In this document: positions 29,033 to 37,765 of the stretch, in pieces
How the letters are laid out: the number at the start of each line of letters is the position of its first letter
Numbering within the stretch: the stretch's first letter is position 1
NCBI RefSeq assembly: GCF_000168715.1
Contig: NZ_AASE01000005.1
Location: 2,969 to 66,968 of the forward strand
Reading direction: 5' to 3'
Length of the DNA: 64,000 bases
Origin: Chlorobium ferrooxidans DSM 13031
GTDB lineage: Bacteria; Bacteroidota; Chlorobiia; Chlorobiales; Chlorobiaceae
Program-made: the position numbers and the translations under genes
Notes under the pieces: generated by a model
Database searches by the model: none
Told to the model about the DNA's origin: nothing
The model's input: the letters and a program-made list of their open reading frames with translations, nothing else

Positions 29033-29434
29033 ATGAAAAGCGAAATGATTGTAACATTCGGCGGCGGCAAAAAGGTTGATGCCGAGTTTAACGGGTTTAC
29101 CATTCACACCGATCAGGCTGAATATGCCGGCGGAGAGGGTTCCGCACCCGAGCCTTTTTCCCTTTTTCTTGCCTCAATCGGCACCTGTGCCGGGATATTC
29201 GTTTTATCCTTCTGCCAGAGCAGGGGTATAGCCACTGATAAGATCCGGATTGTTCAGACTCATGTTGTCAAAGAGTCGGGACGCGGTATAGGGAAAATCG
29301 AAATCGCCATTGAACTGCCTGAAGATTTCCCTGAGAAATACAGGGATGCCGTTATCAGTGCAGCCAATCTCTGTGCGGTAAAAAGGCACATTATGGAGCC
29401 ACCTGAATTTGTCGTGACAGCGGTTACTCGGTAA
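29033..29434 (+). CDS. OsmC/Ohr-family protein
   Basis: A 133-aa thiol-active protein. The two active cysteines of the family are visible, one in SIGTCAGIFVLSFC and one in SAANLCAVKRHIM. Such proteins reduce hydroperoxides or persulfides. The frame is open upstream from a GTG at 28949, but the ATG at 29033 gives the normal family length; 29045 (MIVTFGGG) is also possible. It is followed after 27 bases by the SQR-family gene, and the context supports a persulfide-handling role. Confidence 0.85.
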   Translation: MKSEMIVTFGGGKKVDAEFNGFTIHTDQAEYAGGEGSAPEPFSLFLASIGTCAGIFVLSFCQSRGIATDKIRIVQTHVVKESGRGIGKIEIAIELPEDFPEKYRDAVISAANLCAVKRHIMEPPEFVVTAVTR

Positions 29435-29461
29435 CGTTCATTGCATAAAAAGAGCGTATCA

Positions 29462-30613
29462 ATGCATAAGGTGCTGATTCTGGGTGGAGGCATTGGCGGA
29501 GTTGCTGCTGCCATCGCACTTCGTAAACAGGGTGTTGCTGTTGAGCTGGTTTCCGAGCGGGACTATCTCTTTATCTATCCATTGGCGATCTGGATACCAA
29601 CAGGAGGAGCACAGTTCAGGGATATCGGGATTCCGTTATCAAAACTGGCCAGAAAGCACGGGTTTTCGCTCACCATTGACAAGGTCATTGCTCTCGATAG
29701 CGAACGGAAAACCGTCACTCTTGAAAAAACAGGTGTTCGTGATTCGGCGGCTTTTGTTGTGATCGCTCTTGGCGCATCCAAAATGAAACACGATGGCATT
29801 GAGCATACCACGTCAATTTGCGGCAAGCCGGAAGATTCACTGGTGCTCAAAGCAAAGATTGAAGCGCTGATCGAACGGGGAAGCGGCAGCATTGCATTCG
29901 GATTTGGCGGCAATCCAAACGATCCAAGCGCAGTTCGTGGCGGTCCGGGATTTGAGCTCTTTTTTAACCTGCATCATCACCTTACAAAACTCGGTATCAG
30001 AGAGCGGTTTGAGATGACCTTCTTTGCTCCCATGGCCGAGCCGGGCGCACGAATGGGCAAGAGGGCGTTTTCGGCAATGGCGGCCATGTTTGAAGCTGAC
30101 AATTTTACCACCCGTTACGGGAAAAAAATCAGCCGTTTTGAAGCGGATGGTATTGTGTTTGAGGATCAGAGCAGGCTGAAAAGCGACCTCTGCATGTTTA
30201 TTCCAGCCAGTGACGGGCATGAGACCGTCAGGAGATCAAACCTGCCCCAAAACAGTGCAGGGTTCATTCGCATCGACGATTACTGCCGCATTGAGGGGGT
30301 CAGGGGATGGTATGCAGTCGGTGATGCAGCAGCTCTTGAAGGTCCGGAGTGGAAAGCAAAGCAGGGGCATCTGGCTGAATTAATGGCACACAATGCCGCC
30401 GTTAATGCTTCAGTAGAGCATTTCGGGAGGAAGGAAGAGATGAGAGGGTATCAGGAGCATTTGAATATTCTCTGCGTGATGGATATGGGGGACGGCGCCG
30501 GATTTGTCTACAAAAACAGCAAAAGAGAGCTCTTCATTCCTATGCCGGTTGTTGGACACTGGCTGAAAAAAAGCTGGGGTCACTACTATAAACTCTCCAA
30601 GCTCTGGCTCTGA
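29462..30613 (+). CDS. FAD-dependent oxidoreductase, SQR family
   Basis: A 383-aa flavoprotein with dinucleotide fold LILGGGIGGVAAAIAL at the N-terminus and a second FAD motif WYAVGDAAAL near residue 285. A cysteine sits at LNILCVMDMGDG close to the C-terminus, where SQR enzymes have a catalytic Cys. The C-terminus (WLKKSWGHYYKLSKLWL) is amphipathic and could bind the membrane. The TTG-started extension at 29441 is unlikely; the ATG at 29462 follows an AAGAG. Sulfide or sulfane-sulfur oxidation to quinone is inferred from the family. Confidence 0.78.
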   Translation: MHKVLILGGGIGGVAAAIALRKQGVAVELVSERDYLFIYPLAIWIPTGGAQFRDIGIPLSKLARKHGFSLTIDKVIALDSERKTVTLEKTGVRDSAAFVVIALGASKMKHDGIEHTTSICGKPEDSLVLKAKIEALIERGSGSIAFGFGGNPNDPSAVRGGPGFELFFNLHHHLTKLGIRERFEMTFFAPMAEPGARMGKRAFSAMAAMFEADNFTTRYGKKISRFEADGIVFEDQSRLKSDLCMFIPASDGHETVRRSNLPQNSAGFIRIDDYCRIEGVRGWYAVGDAAALEGPEWKAKQGHLAELMAHNAAVNASVEHFGRKEEMRGYQEHLNILCVMDMGDGAGFVYKNSKRELFIPMPVVGHWLKKSWGHYYKLSKLWL

Positions 30614-30717
30614 TAACGTGCAGGGCTTATCGCACGGCACAGTGCCAGCGAGTCAGGGAAGTAAGCATATACAGGGAATTAACATTCGTTTTACCTAACC
30701 ATTAACTACCTCTTTCC

Positions 30718-30921
30718 ATGAATATCGACAGGCTTGTCTTCGCCATTGCGGGGGTTTTCATTCTTGCATCTGTTTTGCTCTCCATCTATCACAACCAGAA
30801 CTGGCTCTGGTTCACCGGTTTTGTGGGGGCAAACCTATTTCAGGCGGCATTTACAGGCTTCTGCCCCCTGGCCAAAATCCTTAAGGCGGTTGGTGTTGTA
30901 CCCGGTCACGCGTTCAAATGA
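30718..30921 (+). CDS. DUF2892 (YgaP-like) membrane protein
   Basis: A 67-aa protein with two hydrophobic segments separated by a short loop ([17 protein letters not shown]) and the pattern [12 protein letters not shown]. It matches DUF2892, the membrane module fused to rhodanese in YgaP-type proteins. Standing between two SQR-family genes it fits a membrane sulfurtransfer role, though no catalytic residue other than one Cys is evident. Confidence 0.8.
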   Translation: MNIDRLVFAIAGVFILASVLLSIYHNQNWLWFTGFVGANLFQAAFTGFCPLAKILKAVGVVPGHAFK

Positions 30922-31003
30922 CCTTCCGGCAGTTGAGTAATTAACCTGCTCAATCAGGCATGATTGAAGCTTCATTCAGAATCTTTGAAAACATTACATC
31001 ACT

Positions 31004-32458
31004 ATGGCAAAAGTTGTGGTTTTAGGAGCCGGTGTGGCTGGGCATACCGCAGCCTCGTTTCTTAAAAAGAAACTTGGCAAACATCATGAAGTTGTCGTTG
31101 TTACCCCGAACAGCTACTATCAGTGGATACCCTCAAATATCTGGGTAGGTGTGGGTCAGATGACGATTGATGATGTCCGCTTTGAACTGAAAAAAGTTTA
31201 TAACCGCTGGGGCATTATCCTTAAACAGGCCAAAGCGGTGGAGATCCATCCTGAAGGCGACGGAGAAACAGAGAAGGGGTATGTGACGATTGAGTATACC
31301 GATGGAGTGCGAAACGGAGAGATCGAAAAAGTTGACTATGATTACCTGGTCAATGCAACCGGGCCAAAGCTGAATTTTGAGGCTACAGAGGGGCTTGGAC
31401 CTGATAAAAACAGCTTTTCGGTTTGTACTTACAGCCATGCAGCTCACGCATGGGAGAACCTGCAGGAGATATTCAAAAAGATGCAGGCGGGGCAGAAGCA
31501 GCGTATCCTGATCGGCACCGGCCATGCTATGGCAACATGCCAGGGCGCGGCTTTTGAATATATCCTGAATGTGGCCTATGAAATTAAAAAGCGCGGGCTC
31601 ACCGAGATGGCTCAAATCACCTGGTTGTCCAATGAGTATGAACTGGGCGATTTTGGCATGGGAGGCGCATTTATTAACAGAGGCGGCTACTCAACCCCGA
31701 CCAAGATCTTTACGGAATCCATCATGGCCGAGTACGGCATCAACTGGGTACGGCGTGCCGGAGTCTACAAGGTTGAGCCCGGCAAGGCATATTATGAAAC
31801 GCTTGCAGGTGAAGAGCGGATACAGGAGTTTGATTTTGCGATGCTTATTCCCTCATTTTCAGGTGTCGGGCTGACCGCATTCGACAAGGCAGGTACTGAC
31901 ATTACCGACCAGATGTTCGCTCCGAACAAGTTTATGAAGGTTGATGCCAATTATACGGCGAAAGCGTTTGAGGATTGGAAAGCAGAGGATTGGCCATCAA
32001 TATATCAGAACCCTCTGTTTAAAAATATCTATGCTCCGGGAATTGCCTTTGCCCCTCCGCATCCGATTTCGAAACCTATGACAAGCCCGAATGGACGGCA
32101 GATTTTTCCGACGCCGCCACGCACAGGAATGCCTTCCGGTGTTATGGGAAAAATTGTGGCGCTTAATATTGCCGAAAAGATTCAGGGCGCAACAGAGCAT
32201 CGCCATAAAGCCTCAATGAGCAAAATGGGTGCTGCCTGTATTGTATCGGCAGGATTTGGTTCGTTTGATGGACTTGGCGCTTCAATGACCCTCTTTCCGG
32301 TTGTGCCTGACTGGGAAAAGTACCCTGAGTGGGGACGCGACATGAACTACTCGGTTGGAGAGGCGGGTCTGGCAGGACATTGGATAAAAGTAATCCTGCA
32401 CTATCTGTTCTTCCATAAGGCAAAGGGCTATCCCTTCTGGTGGCTGATTCCTGAATAA
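31004..32458 (+). CDS. Sulfide:quinone oxidoreductase family flavoprotein
   Basis: A 484-aa flavoprotein with FAD motif VLGAGVAGHTAA at the N-terminus. Three cysteines, C141 (FSVCTYSHAAHAW), C179 (GHAMATCQGAA) and C412 (MGAACIVSAGFG), stand where SQR enzymes have their redox cysteines. A C-terminal amphipathic/hydrophobic tail (HWIKVILHYLFFHKAKGYPF) would bind the membrane. It resembles the longer SQR types found in green sulfur bacteria, in which sulfide electrons go to menaquinone. Which type cannot be fixed without alignment. A 52-aa ORF follows. Confidence 0.87.
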   Translation: MAKVVVLGAGVAGHTAASFLKKKLGKHHEVVVVTPNSYYQWIPSNIWVGVGQMTIDDVRFELKKVYNRWGIILKQAKAVEIHPEGDGETEKGYVTIEYTDGVRNGEIEKVDYDYLVNATGPKLNFEATEGLGPDKNSFSVCTYSHAAHAWENLQEIFKKMQAGQKQRILIGTGHAMATCQGAAFEYILNVAYEIKKRGLTEMAQITWLSNEYELGDFGMGGAFINRGGYSTPTKIFTESIMAEYGINWVRRAGVYKVEPGKAYYETLAGEERIQEFDFAMLIPSFSGVGLTAFDKAGTDITDQMFAPNKFMKVDANYTAKAFEDWKAEDWPSIYQNPLFKNIYAPGIAFAPPHPISKPMTSPNGRQIFPTPPRTGMPSGVMGKIVALNIAEKIQGATEHRHKASMSKMGAACIVSAGFGSFDGLGASMTLFPVVPDWEKYPEWGRDMNYSVGEAGLAGHWIKVILHYLFFHKAKGYPFWWLIPE

Positions 32459-32496
32459 CGGTTTTCTTTTATAATAATCTTAAAACCTCAAAAGCC

Positions 32497-32655
32497 ATGG
32501 GTACCAATAAAGTCAAAGCCTATTACGACGAAGCCTATCCTCCGGTACCGTCAGCAAGCACCCTCTACTGGAGGAAAAACCTGCTCTGGCAGCTGGTTCG
32601 CTTTGTTATTCTGAATGTGAAGATGCTTCGCATTGTTGCTGGCGGACACTCCTGA
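32497..32655 (+). CDS. Small 52-aa basic/amphipathic protein after SQR
   Basis: An ORF starting ATG at 32497 and ending TGA at 32653-32655 encodes 52 residues, beginning MGTNKVKAYYDEAYPPVP and ending RIVAGGHS. The second half (LWQLVRFVILNVKMLRIVAG) looks like one amphipathic or membrane-associated helix. It sits 38 bases after the SQR-family stop and just before an inverted repeat, so it probably belongs to that transcript. It is too short to identify; a membrane-docking partner of the SQR is speculation. Confidence 0.6.
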   Translation: MGTNKVKAYYDEAYPPVPSASTLYWRKNLLWQLVRFVILNVKMLRIVAGGHS

Positions 32656-32682
32656 CAACCGCTATGGATTGATTTTGAAAGC

Positions 32683-32727
32683 ATGAACAAAGCAACCCGA
32701 GCTGACGGCAAAAGTTGCTTTGTTCAT
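32683..32727 (+). terminator. Inverted repeat, possible end of the sulfur operon
   Basis: ATGAACAAAGCAAC at 32683-32696 pairs perfectly with GTTGCTTTGTTCAT at 32714-32727 (14 bp, 17-nt loop). It lies 28 bases after the last small ORF. There is no clear T run afterwards, so terminator activity is likely but not certain. Confidence 0.55.
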
Positions 32728-32838
32728 CTCTTCCATGAGAGAAAAGAGTGGAGAAATTGCCCGGAAGCGTTACAATGCTCCAGAAAGGGGGGAGTAGCCG
32801 CTATTGCCTGATCATGAGATCGCATGGCAACGCTAGGC

Positions 32839-33510
32839 TTATAATTTGCGCCCTGCGGTAAAAAGGCGTTTATAGTAAAATCCGCTGGTATAGAGCGCTG
32901 CCGCCGGGTTGTGTCCGAGCAACCGATCCTTGGTGATCAGTGTGGTAACGGGAGCGTCGGAATACTTCATAAACAGTGAGTCATGGCCGACACAGAGACC
33001 GATGATCACATTCAGCTCTGTTTGCTCCTGATTCAGCAGCTTCGCCTGCAGGATCGGATTGCAAAGTGATTCATGCGATCCCTTCTGAATTTTCAGATTC
33101 TCGCCGATCCCTATTTCGCTTTTATCGACAGAGCCAACCTTGCAGATGACCGAGTAGGGTTCGAGATCGTTGATTGTAAGTACCCTGGCAAAAATCCGTG
33201 ACTCCTCCGATAAGCCTATGCATGTTGCAAGGCCGATCTTTTTTGCCCCGATCCGGTTGGCAAAGGCAATAATCTCTTCAACACGGGTCAGCTTGCCGTA
33301 GTAAGTGCCTTCAACCTCGGCGGAGGCGCGTGCTATTCTGGCATCAAGTGTTTCTCCCCGGTACTGCCCGGTTACCGAGTCAAGCTCTTCACTCCCGACA
33401 GCTTCGGTGGGGCAGAAATCCGGAAATCGGCGATCCTGCCGATAGCAGTTCAGGAGCCCGCAATCCGAACAGCCAGAGTGTTCCTCTCCTGGGGTGTTTA
33501 CTTTTGTCAT
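32839..33510 (-). CDS. DUF1847 cysteine-rich protein
   Basis: A 223-aa soluble protein with an N-terminal cysteine cluster (SGCSDCGLLNCYRQ and a following DFCP), then ATCIGLSEESR and LCVGHDSLF motifs. This matches DUF1847, a family of putative metal-binding proteins. Role unknown. The gene is convergent with the sulfur operon and 34 bases downstream of the flavodoxin-like gene on the same strand, so the two may be co-transcribed. Confidence 0.8.
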   Translation of the reverse strand: MTKVNTPGEEHSGCSDCGLLNCYRQDRRFPDFCPTEAVGSEELDSVTGQYRGETLDARIARASAEVEGTYYGKLTRVEEIIAFANRIGAKKIGLATCIGLSEESRIFARVLTINDLEPYSVICKVGSVDKSEIGIGENLKIQKGSHESLCNPILQAKLLNQEQTELNVIIGLCVGHDSLFMKYSDAPVTTLITKDRLLGHNPAAALYTSGFYYKRLFTAGRKL

Positions 33511-33544
33511 GATTGCATAGTGGATGAATGACGCACGCCCTCTT

Positions 33545-34192
33545 CTACCTGATGAAGCTGGTCATAATTTTGCTGACCGGTTCCGGCCCCGGAAGCGTGT
33601 TTTTTGTTGCTTCACGCATCCTGAGCAGCCACGCCATATTGCGACCGAGCACCTCCATAATCTGCACACCCTCACCATCCTGTAATACCTCTCCCGGTGT
33701 CCTTCCGTGGGTGATGTTCCAGTAGTTTGATGTTGCCTGAATCATCTCCGCAAAGGTGAGATAGTGGTTGAGGCAGTCAAATGTTGACGAGCCGCCCGTA
33801 CGCCGAACCGCTACTACCGATGCAGCTACTTTCTGACGAAAGAGACCGCCATTGCATGCTGCAACATAGAATACCCTGTCGAGAAAACATTTCATGGTTC
33901 CGGCGACACCGGCAAAATAGACCGGTGAACCGAGAATAATTCCGTCAGCGTTTTTGATCTGCTGGATCCATTCATTCAGCGGATCCGAGGTGATGCTGCA
34001 CTTCTCATCCCGATTTCTGGCACATGCCCCGCAGGCCATGCACCCTCTGACCGGCTTGTTGCCGACATGGATAATTTCAAACCCGATGCCGTTTTTCTGC
34101 AACTCGCTGCCGACACCGGCAAGCGCATGAAAGGTGTTGCCATCCTGTTTCGGACTGCCGTTGATCGCTATGACGTTCATTATGTTTTGCAT
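33545..34192 (-). CDS. Flavodoxin-like NADPH-dependent FMN reductase family protein
   Basis: A flavoprotein of about 215 aa. The FMN phosphate loop is NGSPKQDGNT, followed by GCMACGACARNRDEKC, a cysteine set found in iron-sulfur flavoprotein-like members, and then GSPVYFAGVAGTMKCFLDR. The frame is open from 34222; starts at 34192 (MQNIMN) or 34180 (MNVIAING) both fit, and neither has a strong ribosome site. A redox role with FMN is clear; the partner is not. An AAA-ATPase pseudogene ends at its 5' side. Confidence 0.85.
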   Translation of the reverse strand: MQNIMNVIAINGSPKQDGNTFHALAGVGSELQKNGIGFEIIHVGNKPVRGCMACGACARNRDEKCSITSDPLNEWIQQIKNADGIILGSPVYFAGVAGTMKCFLDRVFYVAACNGGLFRQKVAASVVAVRRTGGSSTFDCLNHYLTFAEMIQATSNYWNITHGRTPGEVLQDGEGVQIMEVLGRNMAWLLRMREATKNTLPGPEPVSKIMTSFIR

Positions 34193-34222
34193 GGGTTTGC
34201 GGTTATCTGCGTTCTTCCGCAT

Positions 34223-34700
34223 AAAATATAAAATCCTGATGTCGTTGCAATGAGTCCTGTAATAGCAGCCGGGGAGAGGTGTCCTGCGTCGCAGAGTTCT
34301 GCAATTGATAACGGCAGAAGCTTCAGCAGTGCGGATCTTCCTGCAAGTGACTGGCTGATCTGGCGGTTCAGTTCAAATTGATGGCTTCCGGTCAGTATGA
34401 ATTCGCCAGCGGTTTTGTGTTCATCGGCACGTACCAGGTCCATGAAAGTAATTCAGGCACACGCTGCGCTTTATCAAGAATGGCGCCATCCGGAAACTTT
34501 ACCAAAAATCCTGCCGGATCATGCTGTGCAAAATTACGAATATCGGGTCGTTCCAGATTACGGTAAGGTGTTTCAGGAAAAGCTGTTCTGCAAAGAGTCG
34601 TTTTACCTGATTGCCTTGGACCGGTAAGCGTAACAACAGGATATTGTGTAGCCCTGTTCTGCAGGGTAGCCAAGAGCTGACATGCAAACATTTCATGCAA
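34223..34700 (-). pseudogene. Truncated AAA (AAA_14/DUF4143-type) ATPase pseudogene
   Basis: The N-terminal part carries Walker A GPRQSGKTT and an altered Walker B region (AILDKAQRVPELL, usual DEAQ). The reading frame breaks near 34392-34440, and the other frame continues with DEHKTAGEFILTGSHQFEL and SLAGRSALLKLLPLSIAEL, both typical of the family. The normal C-terminal DUF4143 half (over 200 residues) is missing. The pseudogene reads from TTG at 34700 or ATG at 34691 and is truncated against the flavodoxin-like gene. Confidence 0.78.
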
Positions 34701-34732
34701 TATTAAAGTTCAACTTTAGTGTTGCATGAAAT
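34690..34732. repeat. 43-nt near-perfect palindrome at the ATPase pseudogene start
   Basis: Centre at 34711. Arms 34690-34710 and 34712-34732 give 19 Watson-Crick pairs and 2 G-T pairs without a gap; the outer arms are ATTTCATGCAA and TTGCATGAAAT and the inner arms TAAAGTT and AACTTTA. It spans the promoter/start region of the ATPase pseudogene and could be an operator or a mobile-element end. Confidence 0.75.
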
Positions 34733-35278
34733 CGTTTCATAATCAAGATAATCGGAAGGCAATTGAATTTGCGGTAGCACACAGCGTGAAAAGGCCACAC
34801 GTTCACCTGGCGCTATAACGACGTATTGAGTGAGCCGGATTTTAACCCTCACGGTCAGGATTGTTGTTACACAACGGAAAATTTGCTTCCTGACGGGGCA
34901 GGTCGCAGGGCAATTCAGATAGCGTGTGATTGATAGCAAATTTACTCAAAATCCGGCATTCAGCATTCAATATCTCCTCAAGGTGTCATGCCGAACTGCA
35001 AGGAGGCATCTCTGTGCAATGCGGTTAGTGTTATGTAACTGTTACCGATGAATACCGTCCCCTCATTTGAATAAACGTTAAGGGCCAGAAGCCTGTAATG
35101 CAAGCTGTTTTTTTGTGCGTGATGTAAAAAATATGTAAATAATAAGTATCAGTTAGTGCCGTGCATGAAAAGTACGGATTTGGTCGTTGGCACTTCATTG
35201 CGATAGCCAACGATATTAGAGACATCAGAACCCGATTGCTCGATAAAATCCAGAAAATAAACTTATAGGTTGATTGTG
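34701..35278. other. Gene-free stretch with palindrome and direct repeat
   Basis: Between the ATPase pseudogene and the next gene lie half of the 43-nt palindrome, the first 123-bp direct repeat (34946-35068) and a further stretch at about 35090-35160 that is about 75% similar to 38890-38960. Small open frames here have no recognisable homology. Confidence 0.55.
34946..35068. repeat. 123-bp direct repeat, copy 1
   Basis: Matches 38433-38555 with about five mismatches over 123 bp (about 96% identity) and no gap, in the same orientation. It begins TCAAAATCCGGCATTCAG and ends at CCCCTCATTT. The two copies enclose two possible TA pairs and an old-yellow-enzyme gene. Confidence 0.85.
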
Positions 35279-35833
35279 ATGGAGCTGATTCCTATATTTC
35301 CAAAAGAAAACCCAAGATTATTTGCGGTTAAATATGATGGGGAATCAGCAGACGAATACCACCGGATATTCGATCTGTGGAGTGACGTCGAGTACCTTGA
35401 AAGGTTTTTTCAGGACAATCCGGAAGATCTTTCAAAAGGTTACTACCGGTACCAATCTGTTGACGCAGCAGTTGAAAAAACCATTAACGACGCTGAATCT
35501 CTTGAGGATTATTTGCTGTACCTTGCAGCACGTTCATTCAGAGATCCTTTCAGTTTGCAGACGCTTTTCCAACCACTGAACAGTCACGAAACACATCTTG
35601 TGAGTATGCAGAAGAGCAAGGCGAAGTACAAAAAGAGCCCTTGGCTTCGTTTATATGCAGTTCGTATTGCTTCTGACCTGTTTGTCATTACCGGTGGCGC
35701 GATAAAACTTACAAAGTTGATGGAAGAGCGGGAACATACCCAACAAGAACTCTGCAAGCTTGATCTTGTCAAGAATTTTTTATTTGATCAGGGGCTTTTG
35801 GATAAAGATGATTTTGAATACCTGAAAACATAA
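35279..35833 (+). CDS. Putative toxin of a toxin-antitoxin pair (RelE/ParE-like C-terminus)
   Basis: A 184-aa protein ending YAVRIASDLFVITGGAIKLTKLMEEREHTQQEL, with the basic strand/Lys pattern that recalls RelE/ParE-like toxins in which the C-terminus carries the active-site residues. The N-terminal half (FPKENPRLFAVKYDGES) is not recognised. ATG at 35279 is preceded by AGG at 35267-35269; upstream in-frame TTG (35270) and GTG (35276) are less likely. A helix-turn-helix gene starts 12 bases after its stop, the usual layout for host-inhibition modules. Assignment is by context and partial pattern. Confidence 0.5.
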   Translation: MELIPIFPKENPRLFAVKYDGESADEYHRIFDLWSDVEYLERFFQDNPEDLSKGYYRYQSVDAAVEKTINDAESLEDYLLYLAARSFRDPFSLQTLFQPLNSHETHLVSMQKSKAKYKKSPWLRLYAVRIASDLFVITGGAIKLTKLMEEREHTQQELCKLDLVKNFLFDQGLLDKDDFEYLKT

Positions 35834-35845
35834 TAACTATCAATT

Positions 35846-36247
35846 ATGGCCGTTGACAACATTCATGAAAAAATTGCAGCCATAGCCTCAAAAGAACTCT
35901 CCGGTTGGTTGAAAGATGCAGAGTGGCGAGTTGAAAACAGGGCGTGGTTAAAACATTCACAGGCTATAGCTCTGCGGATTTTGAGAACGTTGCGCGCAAA
36001 AAACATCTCACAGAAAGAGCTTGCCGAAAAAATCGGCGTTTCACCCCAGCAGGTTAATAAAATTGTTAAAGGCAGGGAAAACCTCACGCTTGAAACCATT
36101 GCAAAGCTTGAAACGGCCCTTGATGTTGTGCTTTTGACGCTGCCACCGTCAGGCGAGATCACCGGTGATAAACCTTCCAAAACCGCCAATGTGCCCCAAA
36201 AAACCGCGGTGAAAAAGCCTGTAGCGAAAACCCTGAAGTCTGTTTGA
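35846..36247 (+). CDS. XRE-family helix-turn-helix protein, probable antitoxin
   Basis: A 133-aa protein. Residues about 45-95 form the HTH ([21 protein letters not shown]...[16 protein letters not shown]). The tail is basic and Lys/Pro/Thr-rich (KKPVAKTLK), likely disordered. Placed 12 bases after the putative toxin, it is the likely DNA-binding antitoxin that neutralises it. The stop is only 2 bases from the convergent old-yellow-enzyme stop. Confidence 0.75.
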   Translation: MAVDNIHEKIAAIASKELSGWLKDAEWRVENRAWLKHSQAIALRILRTLRAKNISQKELAEKIGVSPQQVNKIVKGRENLTLETIAKLETALDVVLLTLPPSGEITGDKPSKTANVPQKTAVKKPVAKTLKSV

Positions 36248-36249
36248 AG

Positions 36250-37467
36250 TTACACCCTCTGGGGTATCCGGCCGTTCCAGCAGCGGAGCGGCTCTTTTTC
36301 GATCATGATTGCGCAATAGTTGCACATGGTGCATCGCGAGGCATTCCGGCTTCCATCCTCAAACTTTTTCGCGATGGAGGGATCATTGATGAAAGGGCGT
36401 GACATCGAGACGAAATCGGTGGCTCCATCCGCAATAGCCTTTGAGGCATCTTCCAGTGTGTGAATGCCACCGACAGTAATGACCGGGATCGAAACACCCT
36501 TTCTGATGGTGGAGGCAACGTCGAGGTTGTAGGAGCGGTATGGTTTCGGGCTCGCAGGACTTATCATCGGCAGGATTCGGGCAATCACAGGTCTCAGCAG
36601 CTTTGGCAGGGCAGTCAGCTTGAAATTGGCAGCGAAGAGCGCTTCGGCGGGTATCCGGGGGCCGCGCATGACCGCCAGTCCTTCGCCAATCGTACCTGAA
36701 GAGATCTCCACGGCAGAACATCCGGATGCCTCAAGCATCATGGCGACCTTTACAGCCTCTTCCGATCGCATCCCGCCGGGCATACCGTCGTACCCGTTCA
36801 TTTTTGCCAGTACCGGATAATTTCCGAGTTTTTGGCGGATGCCCGCCATAATCTCCGAAACGATCCTGAAGCGGTTCTCAGGAGAGCCGCCCCAGCGGTC
36901 CCTCCGTCGGTTGGTGTAGCCGGAGAGGAACTGCGCGAGCAGATACCCGTGCGCCAGATGCAACTGCACCCCGTCGAAACCTGCGGTCTGCGCTCTCACA
37001 GCAGCATTAATAAATGCATCGATGATCTCCCTGATGCCATCCTCTGTCAGCTCCATAGGAACCTCCTCGCTGAAATATCGGTCCCGTACCGGCGAGGGAG
37101 CAACCGTTTTCATACCGGTTACCGCCGAACGGGTCTGAGCGCCGCAGTGGGCAAGCTGTATGATTATCGGCACCCCCTCGTGATGCACCGCATTAACGAG
37201 CTTCCGGTAAGCGGGCACCAGCGCATCGCTATGCATCATCAGCATTCCGGGGAAACTGCACCTGCCCTGCGGATTTACACCCGCATATCCGGTCACAATC
37301 GCGCCGGCGCCGCCCCGTGCGAGGCGGAGGTAGAGCTTTTCAAGCGACTCCAGCGGAGCACCCTCAGCATCGGCCATGCCCTCATGCGTCGCCGAACGGA
37401 TAAAACGGTTGCGAAGGGCTATGCCGCCGATATGCGCAGGTTCAAAGATTCCGGGAGATTCCGTCAT
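36250..37467 (-). CDS. NADH:flavin oxidoreductase (old yellow enzyme family)
   Basis: A 405-aa FMN enzyme of the TIM-barrel OYE family. Visible features are GIALRNRFIRSATHEG at the start, HLAHGYLLAQFLSGYTNRR, RWGGSPENR (substrate and FMN region) and a cysteine-containing C-terminus (CTMCNYC). It reduces activated C=C bonds; the substrate is unknown. Complete in length. Its 5' end and upstream region are duplicated at 38563-38852. Lies between two possible TA pairs. Confidence 0.87.
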   Translation of the reverse strand: MTESPGIFEPAHIGGIALRNRFIRSATHEGMADAEGAPLESLEKLYLRLARGGAGAIVTGYAGVNPQGRCSFPGMLMMHSDALVPAYRKLVNAVHHEGVPIIIQLAHCGAQTRSAVTGMKTVAPSPVRDRYFSEEVPMELTEDGIREIIDAFINAAVRAQTAGFDGVQLHLAHGYLLAQFLSGYTNRRRDRWGGSPENRFRIVSEIMAGIRQKLGNYPVLAKMNGYDGMPGGMRSEEAVKVAMMLEASGCSAVEISSGTIGEGLAVMRGPRIPAEALFAANFKLTALPKLLRPVIARILPMISPASPKPYRSYNLDVASTIRKGVSIPVITVGGIHTLEDASKAIADGATDFVSMSRPFINDPSIAKKFEDGSRNASRCTMCNYCAIMIEKEPLRCWNGRIPQRV

Positions 37468-37765
37468 GAAAGAGAAGAGTGATTACTGTATTTGAAACGG
37501 CAGTTTGTTCAATCTGGATAAAATAATGATATATCCCGCAACATTCACAGGATGGAGCATATGAGTGAGTGCACTGGTTTCTGACAGGAATGAATGTTGT
37601 CCCGGAATGTGGCCCTCCATGGAGAAGTACTGCAGCGTCGCAGCCATGCTCCGCGGCTCCGGATGCAACATAACCTGGAGCTCCGAACTCGTTTGAATGA
37701 CGATTGCCTTTGTGGTGATTATTTGCTATATACTCTGAGTATATCCATTGACTCATGAGGCAAAA

